Notes: generated by a model from the sequence alone, not told the origin. A DNA stretch of 64,000 nucleotides from Vibrio atlanticus (GCF_024347315.1 NZ_AP025460.1:434001-498000); one strand, 5' to 3'; positions 47,631-56,744 are shown, numbered from the stretch's first letter. Numbers and translations are program-made.

Positions 47631-48497
47631 TTACCAGTTACCAGTTTTTCTTAGTTCATCTCTTTGCGTATCGACTTTAACCCTAAGATCTTCTATCGAT
47701 TTACCCAAATCTTCATGATTATTTGCTTTAGAGTAACTCAGCATTTTCAAGTTCATAGTAGCTTCAATGACACCGATTTGGTCTTTATGTAAATCGCCTC
47801 TGGGAGTTAACATATAGTGAGGTTTGTAACTACCATGCTTGAAAAAGGTATCTTCAAGTAGAAGCCTGATATCAGGGTCATTAACACCACATCCAATAAA
47901 TATAAATGTGTGTGTCAGAGATAATGCTTGGAGAATATCATAGAAACTTTCATATTTTGAACGAGCCTCTGCATACTCTTTTCTTGTGAATATTAGTTTT
48001 TCAGGTGTATCAATAGTCCCATGAGCTTTAATTATAACTCGACCATCTTCTCTTATTGCAGATTGAATATCATTATCATAATGATTTTTTATTATTACAG
48101 AACCGTTCGTCTGCGCCGTAGCGTATGAGTCATATATTTTGTCAAAGTTTGGCGAGATAACTAACCTAGAATCTAACTTAAAAATATTACTATGCATTGG
48201 GGCTGGGTTATATGATGGTTTTAAATATTCCTCCCTAAGGAGTTTTATAAACTTCTCTCTGCCCAGTTTGTTTTTTATAATTTCACAAGCGGTAAGGTAA
48301 TCATTTTCTTTCAAGAGTTTCTTGATATGAGCTTTAGGACTATCAACTTTTTCAAGCATCTCTGTTAGTAGTGTGAACCAAGTTTTAGGCCTTTGACCTG
48401 CGTCGTTAACGCTATTTCTTGATACTCCAGAACCAATATAAATAACACACTTTCTTCTGGCCAGTTCTCCAATGATATCATCAGGCCAAGTTATCAT
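47631..48497 (-). CDS. SIR2-domain protein, probable NAD+-depleting defence effector
   Basis: A 288-residue SIR2-like protein. Hallmarks are IYIGSGVSRNS (20-29), the NAD-site Asn in SPNFDKIYD (115-123), the catalytic His in IIKAHGTID (155-163) and IGCGVNDPDIRLL (201-213). Such stand-alone SIR2 domains in bacteria (Thoeris ThsA, DSR, SIR2-HerA) hydrolyse NAD+ to abort phage infection. It overlaps the ParA-like gene by 17 nt, and GGAGAG precedes its ATG within that gene. The two probably form one system. TTACCAG is tandemly repeated three times at its 3' end, covering the stop. Confidence 0.85.
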   Translation of the reverse strand: MITWPDDIIGELARRKCVIYIGSGVSRNSVNDAGQRPKTWFTLLTEMLEKVDSPKAHIKKLLKENDYLTACEIIKNKLGREKFIKLLREEYLKPSYNPAPMHSNIFKLDSRLVISPNFDKIYDSYATAQTNGSVIIKNHYDNDIQSAIREDGRVIIKAHGTIDTPEKLIFTRKEYAEARSKYESFYDILQALSLTHTFIFIGCGVNDPDIRLLLEDTFFKHGSYKPHYMLTPRGDLHKDQIGVIEATMNLKMLSYSKANNHEDLGKSIEDLRVKVDTQRDELRKTGNW

Positions 48498-49497
48498 GAC
48501 TACTCTCCATGTTTTTAATAATGTTTATAGCTATATTATTAAATATATCTTTCGACTCTTTAACCATCGTAAAATGGGCTCCAACCACACCGTCGCTAGA
48601 TTTCAACTTGAAGATAGGGCAATTAGCGGATTGAGACAAAGGGACTAAACTGTGAAGATTCTGAATCTCACCTAAACGATATTTATCTATGTCAACAACC
48701 TTCTCGGAAACTAAATGTTTCTTTATTAGTGACGGTATTTTCTTGTTTATTTTTTCGTACGCATTAACTGGGCGCTTTTTACCTGAAACAGTCTTTGCTG
48801 TATATTGTTGGACGGCAAACCCAAGAAAATCAAGCGTCCAATTTATTTTGTGGCCATCAATCATAAAATCTTCGTCTTCTTCATCTCTATGAAAGTCTAA
48901 GCTTTTCTTAATAGAGTTTTTCCATTTCTTAAGAGATATTGAAATGTTTTCGATGGCGGAAAGACTAAATACATCAACACTCATTGGAACTAGATAGTAA
49001 TCAGCTGAAATTAGAATTGAGCGATTGAGAGCACCTAAAGACGGGCCTACATCAAAGAAAATAAAATCATATGTATCTTCATACTTCAATAAAAGGTCTT
49101 TCATAACAAAACTGGTTTGTAGCCCTCTAGCGTCTCCAGAGATTGCAGATTTCCAATCAGAGGCCAAGAGATCTTCGCTTAAAGCTAATTTAGGGTCACC
49201 AGGAATTATGTCAAAGCAAAATCTAGGTGATGTTACAGGTGATATTGGATCCTTTAAAAAACCCTTACCTTTTTTTAATGGTTCAATAAAAGATTCAATC
49301 GTATCTCTTTTAACTTTTGATAATAGGTCTTCTACTTTTTGCTCATTTAAGCAATATGTCGTGGTGTTACACTGTGGATCAGCATCAACAACTAGTACTT
49401 TCTTTCCATGTTCGATTGCTAATACAGATGCTACATTACAAAGAAGAGTTGTTTTACCTACTCCTCCTTTATTGTTAAAAAATACGATACTTTTCAT
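48481..49497 (-). CDS. ParA/MinD-like ATPase paired with SIR2
   Basis: A 338-residue ParA-superfamily ATPase with the deviant Walker A KGGVGKTT (10-17), VVDADPQCNTTTY and FIFFDVGPSLGALNRS. I chose ATG 49497 (MKSIVFFNN) rather than the TTG at 49515. No parB-like gene or centromere array lies next to it; the partner is the SIR2 gene, with which it overlaps. A sensor or assembly role in a defence system is as plausible as partition. Base composition is AT-rich compared with the chromosome, as is that of its SIR2 partner. Confidence 0.85.
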   Translation of the reverse strand: MKSIVFFNNKGGVGKTTLLCNVASVLAIEHGKKVLVVDADPQCNTTTYCLNEQKVEDLLSKVKRDTIESFIEPLKKGKGFLKDPISPVTSPRFCFDIIPGDPKLALSEDLLASDWKSAISGDARGLQTSFVMKDLLLKYEDTYDFIFFDVGPSLGALNRSILISADYYLVPMSVDVFSLSAIENISISLKKWKNSIKKSLDFHRDEEDEDFMIDGHKINWTLDFLGFAVQQYTAKTVSGKKRPVNAYEKINKKIPSLIKKHLVSEKVVDIDKYRLGEIQNLHSLVPLSQSANCPIFKLKSSDGVVGAHFTMVKESKDIFNNIAINIIKNMESSHDNLA

Positions 49498-49744
49498 ACA
49501 ACCTTTACCCTTCAAATTGATTGATCTATCAGTAACCTGTTGATTATTAAACTACAATATCACACACTCTGAAGAGCTTCATTAAATAACCACAAACTGA
49601 AATTTTTCCATTCCCGATAGTTCAAAGCGACCTGTAGATAGTAAGTTTCTACATGGTTTGCCACGTACATCTAGGTCAGGACAAGAAATATTTGGCCAAG
49701 TACCTGATTGAAAAATTTAATTTCCCTCAAAACTCCCTATCGCC
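49498..49744. other. Non-coding region upstream of the ParA-like gene
   Basis: About 247 bp. It must contain the minus-strand promoter for the parA-sir2 pair. A short dyad CTGATAGATCAATCAAT-like stretch is seen near 49515-49535, but no motif is defined. The plus-strand frame entering the repeat at 49653 is a by-product of the repeat. Confidence 0.4.
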
Positions 49745-50621
49745 CCAACCTAAAATCCTAGATCGTTGGGACATTCCAGCCAGATTGTCCCTCTCTAACC
49801 CCATCAACCCATGCAACCCCGACACTCTGGCGAATATCATACTAGGTAATGCTCATGATTGTACTGGTGCTCCGGTCCTAGTCCTGTCTTTTGAGTCAAT
49901 TCTAGGGTTGATAGGGTTGAGGAAGTTGCCGAACGGATTCATTAGTTATTTCAGAACCAACCCTAGTAACCCTGTTAACCCTTCCAACTCCGGCATCCCT
50001 GACATCCCCATCAACCCCGTCGATGGCATTCTCACGCTAGATTTCCATCTGATTCCCTCAACCCATTCGCTAACCCAAGTTCTCCCCCTAACTCATACGA
50101 GATTCACCCTAGAACCACTCCTAGCGTTGAGATTACCGATTCCAGTATGAATACCAGTCCAGTGATTAGCATTCGTTTCTAGCTCTGAGGCTCACTGCTA
50201 CTGACTACTAACCTCAATCACTTAAGAGATATCAGACCAATTACCACGGAGGGTAATTGGTCATCATTGTTCAACAGTCATCTGGTTCTAATCTTCGGTG
50301 CTGAGTCTCCTGACTGATATCAGCTAGAACTCCATTTAGGTATCTCATTTATATCTATATAAATTACTGAACCTAATGGAACTGAATGTTGGTTATATTT
50401 TTGTTGGTTTAGTTGGGAAGTTTTTCTGGGGTTCTATTCTGGTGTTGAGTGGTATGTATCTAGCGCAGAGTCGTGCTGTACAGATGAGAGAGCTTACTGA
50501 TGGTTGATATCAGCCTGAGATAGATTTACGGGTTCTGTGGTGATTAGGTGGAGTGTTTCACTGGCGCTAATGGAATCGTGCTTACAGGAAGTATTTGAAG
50601 ACCGGATATGGAAAGGACTAG

Positions 50622-50655
50622 AAAAGATAAAGGCCCATGAATTTCTTCATGAGCC
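50622..50655 (-). terminator. Element-supplied terminator for tRNA-Ile2
   Basis: On the minus strand GGCTCATGAA - GAAA - TTCATGGGCC and a T-rich tail, 11 bp after the tRNA CCA end. It replaces the chromosomal terminator cut off by the insertion. Confidence 0.88.
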
Positions 50656-50662
50656 TTATCGG

Positions 50663-50711
50663 AATTTGGTGGCCCCTCCCAGATTTGAACTGGGGACCGA
50701 ACGATTATGAG
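50663..50711 (-). repeat. attR core (49 bp, 3' part of the intact tRNA)
   Basis: Identical to the attL core; element sequence lies to the left and the tRNA 5' part to the right. Confidence 0.95.
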
Positions 50712-50742
50712 TCGTGCGCTCTAACCACTGAGCTAAGGGGCC
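50667..50742 (-). tRNA. ileX: tRNA-Ile2 (CAU anticodon)
   Basis: A 76-nt tRNA gene with encoded CCA. The acceptor GGCCCCT / AGGGGCC, D-loop AGCTCAGTGGTTAGAGC, anticodon CAT in GACTCATAATC and TTCAAAT T-loop are all present. The sequence is close to E. coli ileX (acceptor stem and D-arm match) rather than the methionine tRNAs, so the C34 is expected to be changed to lysidine by TilS and decode AUA. The ileX-rpoD neighbourhood is also the same as in E. coli. The 3' half of the gene is provided by the integrated element and is identical to the lost part. Confidence 0.93.
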
Positions 50743-50837
50743 GTAGGGCATAGATTATAGGGGAAGCATTCATTGGTGTCTAGACACTATGAGGGGCAAT
50801 TCCGCTTACATCTTAGCCACTTAAATCATACAGGCAC

Positions 50838-50868
50838 AAAAAAGGTGAGCCAACGCTCACCTTTTTTA
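50838..50868 (-). terminator. Terminator of the rpsU-dnaG-rpoD operon
   Basis: AAAAGGTGAGC / GCTCACCTTTT stem with T tail after rpoD. Confidence 0.88.
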
Positions 50869-50905
50869 TTTTATGCTTAAAAGCTAACCACACTAAAGCG
50901 TGTAA

Positions 50906-52750
50906 TTACTCGTCCAAGAAGCTACGCAGAGTTTCTGAGCGGCTTGGGTGACGAAGTTTACGCAGTGCTTTTGCTTCGATCTGACGGATACGTTCACGAG
51001 TTACGTCGAACTGCTTACCAACCTCTTCAAGAGTGTGGTCAGTATTCATGTCGATACCGAAACGCATACGCAGTACTTTCGCTTCACGAGGAGTTAGGCC
51101 AGCAAGAACGTCTTTAGTTGCGCCGCGCAGGCTTGTTGCCGTTGCAGAGTCTAAAGGCAGTTCTAGCGTTGTATCCTCGATGAAATCACCTAGATGCGAA
51201 TCTTCGTCGTCACCGATTGGTGTCTCCATTGAGATAGGCTCTTTAGCGATTTTCAGTACTTTACGGATCTTGTCTTCAGGCATTTGCATGCGCTCAGCCA
51301 ACTCTTCCGGAAGCGGTTCACGACCCATCTCTTGTAGCATTTGACGAGAGATACGGTTTAGTTTGTTGATCGTTTCGATCATGTGAACCGGAATACGGAT
51401 AGTACGAGCTTGGTCGGCAATCGAACGAGTGATTGCTTGACGGATCCACCACGTAGCGTACGTAGAGAACTTGTAACCACGACGGTATTCAAACTTATCT
51501 ACCGCTTTCATCAGACCGATGTTACCTTCTTGGATTAGATCCAGGAATTGTAGACCACGGTTTGTGTACTTCTTAGCAATCGAGATTACTAGACGTAAGT
51601 TCGCTTCAACCATCTCTTTCTTAGCACGACGAGCTTTCGCTTCACCGATAGACATACGACGGCTGATATCTTTAATGCTTTGAACAGTAAGAGACGTTTC
51701 ACGTTCGATGATATCCAGCTTTTGGATAGAACGACGGATGTCGTGTTCGTTACGTTTGATCTTTTCTGCGTATGGCTTGTCTGAAGCAAGAACTTCGTCC
51801 AGCCATGCTTCGCTAGATTCATTGCCAGTAAATAGAGCAATGAAAGATTTCTTCGGCATTTTGCCGTACTCAACCGTTTGACGCATGATTAGGCGTTCTT
51901 GAGTACGTACGCGATCCATTGAAGTACGCAGTTCGTTTACTAGGTAATCGAACTGTTTTGGCGTTAGACGGAATTCTTTGAACACGTCTTGCATCATTGT
52001 TGTTGCAAGCGTTGCTTTCGGGCTTTCGTGGCCGTATTCATTGATTGCTAGTTGACGGTTTTGGTAGCTAGTGCGAAGTGCTGTGAACTTCTCAAGAGCA
52101 AGCTCAGGATCAATACCTGTATCTTCCTCTTCTTCTTCCTCGTCGTCTTCTGCTTCTTCTTTGTCTTCGTCTTCTAGATCAGTTTTAGCAAGTTCTGAAC
52201 CGATGTGAGTCGCCGTTGGCGCAGCTGTGCCATCGTCGTCTGGGTCAACAAAGCCATTGATTAGATCTGTTAAACGAATCTCTTCAGCGAGTACGCGGTC
52301 AAACTGTTCCAAGATGTATGGAATAGTGCCTGGGTACTCAGCTACAGATAATTGAACAGTATTGATACCATCTTCAATACGCTTCGCAATGTCGATTTCG
52401 CCTTCACGAGTCAGTAGTTCAACTGTACCCATTTCACGCATGTACATACGAACTGGGTCAGTTGTACGGCCAATCTCGCTTTCTACGCTTGAAAGCGCAG
52501 CAGCAGCAGCTTCAGCTGCATCTTCATCTATATTGGCATCGTCATCATTAAGTGCTAGATCATCAGCGTCAGGTGCAGTTTCTACTACCTTGATACCCAT
52601 GTCGTTGATCATTTGAATGATGTCTTCTACCTGTTCAGAATCCACGATTTCTGCAGGTAGGTGGTCGTTTACTTCGGCGTAGGTCAGATAGCCTTGTTCC
52701 TTGCCTTTAATAACAAGTAATTTAAGCTGTGACTGCGGATTTTGATCCAT
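50906..52750 (-). CDS. rpoD: RNA polymerase primary sigma factor RpoD
   Basis: The housekeeping sigma-70 factor. The 614-residue protein shows region 1.1 at the N-terminus, region 1.2 ([20 protein letters not shown]), the acidic non-conserved region ([17 protein letters not shown], about 195-210), region 2 ([35 protein letters not shown]), region 3 and region 4 HTH ([20 protein letters not shown]). It is the third gene of the macromolecular-synthesis operon, 99 bp after dnaG. Confidence 0.98.
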   Translation of the reverse strand: MDQNPQSQLKLLVIKGKEQGYLTYAEVNDHLPAEIVDSEQVEDIIQMINDMGIKVVETAPDADDLALNDDDANIDEDAAEAAAAALSSVESEIGRTTDPVRMYMREMGTVELLTREGEIDIAKRIEDGINTVQLSVAEYPGTIPYILEQFDRVLAEEIRLTDLINGFVDPDDDGTAAPTATHIGSELAKTDLEDEDKEEAEDDEEEEEEDTGIDPELALEKFTALRTSYQNRQLAINEYGHESPKATLATTMMQDVFKEFRLTPKQFDYLVNELRTSMDRVRTQERLIMRQTVEYGKMPKKSFIALFTGNESSEAWLDEVLASDKPYAEKIKRNEHDIRRSIQKLDIIERETSLTVQSIKDISRRMSIGEAKARRAKKEMVEANLRLVISIAKKYTNRGLQFLDLIQEGNIGLMKAVDKFEYRRGYKFSTYATWWIRQAITRSIADQARTIRIPVHMIETINKLNRISRQMLQEMGREPLPEELAERMQMPEDKIRKVLKIAKEPISMETPIGDDEDSHLGDFIEDTTLELPLDSATATSLRGATKDVLAGLTPREAKVLRMRFGIDMNTDHTLEEVGKQFDVTRERIRQIEAKALRKLRHPSRSETLRSFLDE

Positions 52751-52849
52751 AGATGATATCCAACTTCAGGTCTGGTGAAGGACGTTGCATTCTCAAATGC
52801 AAACCAATTATGTTAACAAATTTATTAAATGCTGACTAATCAAACAGGG

Positions 52850-54601
52850 TTACGCTTTTAGATCTAGCATTAAAGCTAGTAGCTCCCTTTTTTCTTCGGC
52901 TGATAAACCGACACTTCTTGCTTTGGCCTGCAGGTTTTCAATTTGTTTTTCAACGCACTGGGCAAGGATATTGTCCAATGAGTCTAAAAATATGTCTTCT
53001 TGATTGTCTTCGTCGAGGGGGATTTCCCAGCTCGCGAGACGAGACAGAAGCGCCTCATGTTTATTGTGTCGCCAATGCTCTAATAATTGGCCTGTGTTGA
53101 TATGGGGATGCGCATGGCATTTATCAAGTACTTCGACGAATAAACTTAGTCCAGGCAACTGTAAGCCTTTGACACTTGATAAATCCGGTACCATATCAGC
53201 ATAGCTCGGATTTTGGATAAGCAAAGCGATAACTTCTCGCATTGGAGTGCGTTTTAGTTCTTTATGCGGTTGAGGTGTCGGGTTCTTAGTATGAACACGA
53301 GCTCGTCTCAGTTGGTTATCAAAACCAGTACGCTCATCCAATAATTTTTCGAGCAGTTCTTGGAAATAACTGTCAGGGATTTTGTTAATCAAGGCGCTTG
53401 CGTGTGCTCGCAGTGCCGACTTCCCTTCCGTTGTTCCCAAGTTCAACTTGTGTATCTCAATAAGATTATCGAACAAGTAAGTAGAAAGCGGTGTCGCATT
53501 CTGTACCAGTTGTTCGAAGGCCTCTTGGCCATTCTCTCTTATATAGCTATCTGGGTCTTCGCCGTCGGGTAAAAATAGAAACTTGAGCGTGTTACCTGTT
53601 TTCAGGTATTCAAGCGCATTTTCGAGAGCGCGCCACGCCGCTTCTTTACCTGCTCGGTCACCATCGTAACAACAAACCACGGTACTGGTTTGGCGGAACA
53701 ACATTTGAACGTGGTCACCGGTTGTCGAGGTGCCCAGTGATGCCACTGAGTAATCAACACCATATTGCGCTAATGCCACGACATCCATGTAACCTTCAAC
53801 CACAAGTATTTGCGGCGGTTCACGGTAGGCTTGCAGCACTTCATAAAGGCCGTAAAGCTCTTTGCCTTTATGGAAGATAGGTGTTTCTGGTGAGTTTAGG
53901 TATTTCGGTGTGCCGTCTTCTAAGACACGACCACCAAACCCGATCACTCGACCACGACGATCGCGAATCGGGAACATGACACGTCCACGGAATCGATCGT
54001 ATCGGTTGCCTTTATCATTCTCGATTAACATGCCGCCAGTCACGAGCATGTCTTGGGCTTCTTTTTGTTGGCCAAAGTTCTTACGAACCAAGTCCCATTC
54101 ATCAGCGACGTAGCCAATGCCAAACTTCTGTACGATTTCACCAGACAGTCCACGATTCTTTAGGTAATCAATCGCAGGTTTGTTAGCAGAAATTTTTAGC
54201 TGAGAGCGGTAAAAATTACTGATGCCGCCCATCAAATCGTAGAGGTTACGTTTTTGTTCGCTGTTAGCTCTTGGCGCCGTGGATATTTCACCGCTGCGCT
54301 GTTCTCTAGGAACATCAAGGCCTAAAAATGAGGCTAGCTCTTCAATCGCTTCAACAAAATCGAGACGTTCGAACTCCATAATGAAGTCGATGGCATTGCC
54401 ATGTACGCCACAACCAAAGCAGTGATAAAACTGTTTTTCTTGGCTTACGCTAAAAGAAGGGGTCTTTTCGTTGTGAAATGGGCAACAAGCACCATAGTTT
54501 TTGCCTTTTTTCTTAAGTTTCACGCGTGCGTCCACAATATCGACAATGTCGAGACGCGCTAGGAGATCATCGATGAAACTACGCGGGATGTGTCCTGCCA
54601 T
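52850..54601 (-). CDS. dnaG: DNA primase DnaG
   Basis: Synthesises RNA primers at replication forks and binds DnaB through its C-terminus. The 583-residue product has the zinc-binding domain (CCPFHNEKTPSFSV ... FYHCFGCGVHG, about 40-65), the catalytic core with TOPRIM motif (ILVVEGYMDVVALAQYG, DGDRAGKEAA) and the helicase-interaction domain. It lies between yqeY and rpoD; a hairpin precedes it. Confidence 0.97.
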   Translation of the reverse strand: MAGHIPRSFIDDLLARLDIVDIVDARVKLKKKGKNYGACCPFHNEKTPSFSVSQEKQFYHCFGCGVHGNAIDFIMEFERLDFVEAIEELASFLGLDVPREQRSGEISTAPRANSEQKRNLYDLMGGISNFYRSQLKISANKPAIDYLKNRGLSGEIVQKFGIGYVADEWDLVRKNFGQQKEAQDMLVTGGMLIENDKGNRYDRFRGRVMFPIRDRRGRVIGFGGRVLEDGTPKYLNSPETPIFHKGKELYGLYEVLQAYREPPQILVVEGYMDVVALAQYGVDYSVASLGTSTTGDHVQMLFRQTSTVVCCYDGDRAGKEAAWRALENALEYLKTGNTLKFLFLPDGEDPDSYIRENGQEAFEQLVQNATPLSTYLFDNLIEIHKLNLGTTEGKSALRAHASALINKIPDSYFQELLEKLLDERTGFDNQLRRARVHTKNPTPQPHKELKRTPMREVIALLIQNPSYADMVPDLSSVKGLQLPGLSLFVEVLDKCHAHPHINTGQLLEHWRHNKHEALLSRLASWEIPLDEDNQEDIFLDSLDNILAQCVEKQIENLQAKARSVGLSAEEKRELLALMLDLKA

Positions 54602-54669
54602 AAAACCTTAGAAAAATGCACTAACTGAGAGTGTGGATAATAATAGTTTGAATAGGTTACAGATACAAA

Positions 54670-54702
54670 CAAGCCGTGCGTTCCGAAGGATTGCACGGCT
54701 TG
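54670..54702 (-). terminator. Hairpin between yqeY and dnaG
   Basis: CAAGCCGTGC / GCACGGCTTG stem. In this operon type an internal terminator or processing site before dnaG keeps primase levels low, so partial read-through is expected. Confidence 0.75.
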
Positions 54703-54720
54703 TTGCAATTTGATTTGGGA

Positions 54721-55164
54721 TTAAGCGAGTTTAGAACGAACTAAACCACTAACTTTACCCATATCTGCACGCCCTTGAATTTGTGGTTTCAAGATAGCTA
54801 TTACTTTACCCATGTCTTGCATGCCCGCAGGTTGAGCTTCTGCAATTGCGCTATCAAGTAGTGCAATAACTTCTTCTTCAGTTAGCGGTTGAGGCATAAA
54901 GCCTTCAAGTACCGTAATTTCTGCTTTTTCCACGTCAGCAAGATCTTGACGATTTGCCGATTCATATTGAGCAACAGAATCGCGACGTTGCTTAACCATT
55001 TTAACTAATATAGCAATAATGTCGTCGTCGTTCAGAGTGATCCGTTCGTCAACTTCACGTTGCTTAATTGCTGAAAGAGCTAAGCGGATAGTGCCAAGGC
55101 GCGGTTTGTCCTTGGCTTTCATCGCTAATTTTTGCTCTTCTTTGAGTTGTTCAATAAGAGCCAT
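54721..55164 (-). CDS. yqeY: GatB/YqeY domain-containing protein
   Basis: A 147-residue protein of the YqeY family, homologous to the C-terminal tRNA-binding domain of GatB. Motifs are IKQREVDERITLNDDDIIAI and GKVIAILKPQIQGRADMGKV at the end. It is a standard member between rpsU and dnaG in Vibrio. Its function is not firmly established. Confidence 0.93.
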   Translation of the reverse strand: MALIEQLKEEQKLAMKAKDKPRLGTIRLALSAIKQREVDERITLNDDDIIAILVKMVKQRRDSVAQYESANRQDLADVEKAEITVLEGFMPQPLTEEEVIALLDSAIAEAQPAGMQDMGKVIAILKPQIQGRADMGKVSGLVRSKLA

Positions 55165-55189
55165 AACTCAGTCCTTATGGATTAAGTTA

Positions 55190-55405
55190 TTAGTACAGAC
55201 GAACGCGACGTGCGTTTTCGCGAGCTAGCTTTTTAGCGTGACGCTTTTGAGCTGCTGCTTTAGCGCGTTTGCGAACTGTAGTTGGCTTTTCGTAATGCTC
55301 ACGACGACGCACTTCAGAAAGGATACCTGCTTTTTCACAAGAGCGCTTGAAACGACGTAGTGCAACGTCGAACGGTTCGTTTTCACGTACTTTAACTATT
55401 GGCAT
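55190..55405 (-). CDS. rpsU: 30S ribosomal protein S21
   Basis: The 71-residue S21 protein ([20 protein letters not shown] and basic C-terminus [13 protein letters not shown]), needed for initiation on the 30S subunit. It leads the rpsU-yqeY-dnaG-rpoD operon, divergent from tsaD over 258 bp that must hold the promoters of both. Confidence 0.98.
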   Translation of the reverse strand: MPIVKVRENEPFDVALRRFKRSCEKAGILSEVRRREHYEKPTTVRKRAKAAAQKRHAKKLARENARRVRLY

Positions 55406-55663
55406 ATGCCTTTCACCTCAGGGGTTATTCATTATCGCTGGTTATTCAGTACCAAATCAGAGAAGTTACCCATCGAGCTAACTCTCTATTCGCGTTTGGT
55501 CATTAACCAGCTTGATCAAAAATGGTGCGGAATTTTAATCCGATCACAGTGGCTTTGTAAAGCACTTTGTCGATTATAGTCTGTACAATATTTGTTTGAA
55601 GAGCTTAGGCAGGGTAATATTGCGCTAATTTCCCATTTTAGACGAAAGCGTGCCGAGAAAATT

Positions 55664-56680
55664 ATGCGCATTATTGGTATTGAAACCTCTTGTGATGAAA
55701 CAGGAATCGCAATTTATGATGATGAGCAAGGGCTGCTTTCTCATCAGTTATACAGCCAAGTAAAGCTGCACGCCGATTACGGTGGTGTGGTACCTGAGCT
55801 AGCGTCGCGTGACCACGTAAAAAAAACCATTCCACTGATTAAAGCGGCATTGGCAGAAGCGAACCTAACGTCGAAAGATATTGATGGCGTGGCTTACACG
55901 GCTGGCCCTGGTTTGGTTGGTGCATTGCTTGTGGGCGCAACGATTGGTCGCAGTATTGCCTATGCGTGGGGCGTGCCTGCTGTGCCAGTGCACCATATGG
56001 AAGGTCACCTTCTTGCGCCAATGCTAGAAGATAATCCTCCACCATTCCCATTTGTTGCTCTGCTGGTTTCTGGCGGTCATACCATGATGGTAGAAGTGAA
56101 AGGCATTGGTGAATACCGAATTCTTGGTGAATCGATTGATGATGCGGCGGGTGAAGCGTTTGATAAAACCGCGAAGCTAATGGGCTTAGATTACCCAGGT
56201 GGTCCACTGCTATCTCGACTCGCAGAAAAAGGCACGCCAGGTCGTTTTAAGTTCCCACGTCCAATGACCGATCGTCCGGGTCTAGATATGAGCTTTTCGG
56301 GCTTGAAAACGTTCGCGGCAAATACCATTCGTGCTAATGACAATGATGACCAAACTCGTGCTGACATCGCTTATGCGTTCCAAGAAGCGGTTTGTGCGAC
56401 CTTGGTAATCAAGTGTAAGCGTGCGTTGGTAGAGACGGGTATGAAACGTATCGTGATTGCTGGCGGTGTGAGTGCCAACAAACAACTACGAGTTGAGCTT
56501 GAAGCATTAGCCAAGAAAATCGGTGGAGAGGTGTACTACCCACGCACTGAGTTCTGTACAGATAACGGTGCGATGATCGCTTATGCGGGCATGCAGCGCC
56601 TGAAGAATGGTGAAACGGCTGATTTATCTGTCCATGCCACACCGCGTTGGCCAATTGACCAGCTAGAGCCGATTGTTTAA
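55664..56680 (+). CDS. tsaD: tRNA t6A37 threonylcarbamoyltransferase subunit TsaD
   Basis: TsaD transfers threonylcarbamoyl to A37 of ANN-decoding tRNAs, with TsaB and TsaE. The start chosen is ATG 55664 ([18 protein letters not shown]), giving 338 residues; the frame opens earlier at 55592 but with no family support. The metal-binding motif is [10 protein letters not shown], and [12 protein letters not shown] and GGVSANKQL are the other ASKHA signatures. The gene is divergent from rpsU, as in E. coli. Confidence 0.96.
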   Translation: MRIIGIETSCDETGIAIYDDEQGLLSHQLYSQVKLHADYGGVVPELASRDHVKKTIPLIKAALAEANLTSKDIDGVAYTAGPGLVGALLVGATIGRSIAYAWGVPAVPVHHMEGHLLAPMLEDNPPPFPFVALLVSGGHTMMVEVKGIGEYRILGESIDDAAGEAFDKTAKLMGLDYPGGPLLSRLAEKGTPGRFKFPRPMTDRPGLDMSFSGLKTFAANTIRANDNDDQTRADIAYAFQEAVCATLVIKCKRALVETGMKRIVIAGGVSANKQLRVELEALAKKIGGEVYYPRTEFCTDNGAMIAYAGMQRLKNGETADLSVHATPRWPIDQLEPIV

Positions 56681-56717
56681 TCATAACCAATCGCCAAATA
56701 AACCATAGTATTTCGAT

Positions 56718-56744
56718 AAACGGTCGCTGAGTGCGGCCGTTTTT
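56718..56744 (+). terminator. Terminator after tsaD
   Basis: AAACGGTCGC / GCGGCCGTTT stem followed by TTTA. Confidence 0.8.

Larger units (their letters stand above)
34775..50711. mobile_element. 15.9-kb integrated element in tRNA-Ile2(CAU) with inverted duplicate attP
   Basis: Direct copies of a 49-bp tRNA 3'-end core bound the region (34775-34823 and 50663-50711), which is what site-specific integration by a tRNA-targeting tyrosine recombinase leaves. A third core at 44001-44049 is inverted and carries on both sides the same P-arms that flank the end cores on the element side. The arms pair as 34775-34996 with 43828-44049 (222 bp, identical) and 44001-44968 with 49745-50711 (about 98.5% identical). 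The 8.8-kb arm holds replication and regulatory genes; the 4.8-kb arm holds the integrase and putative defence genes. Element length from core to core is 15,888 bp. Confidence 0.92.
49745..50711. repeat. Long P-arm plus core at attR (967 bp)
   Basis: Inverted copy of 44001-44968. The differences I found (about 14 plus a 1-bp indel) all fall between roughly 50235 and 50600; the outer parts are identical. It contains the same dyads, GGGTTGA repeats and terminator as the internal copy. Confidence 0.92.

Noticed and set aside
48481..49497. Plasmid partition system parAB
   Set aside because: There is no parB-like gene or iteron centromere next to the ATPase; the overlapping partner is a SIR2 protein.
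34775..50711. Two independent elements inserted one after the other in the same tRNA
   Set aside because: The middle core is inverted, and integration at an asymmetric core always gives the same orientation. Element functions are also split: replication in one arm, integrase in the other.
34775..50711. Prophage or phage satellite
   Set aside because: No capsid, terminase, portal, tail, lysis or packaging gene was recognised. A satellite that hijacks a helper cannot be fully excluded, but nothing positive supports it.
50667..50742. Elongator tRNA-Met
   Set aside because: The anticodon is CAU, but the acceptor stem and D-arm match the E. coli ileX type (tRNA-Ile2), and the rpoD-adjacent position fits.
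52140..52165. Acidic repeat region in rpoD as an anomaly
   Set aside because: A Glu/Asp-rich non-conserved region between regions 1.2 and 2 is normal for gammaproteobacterial RpoD.
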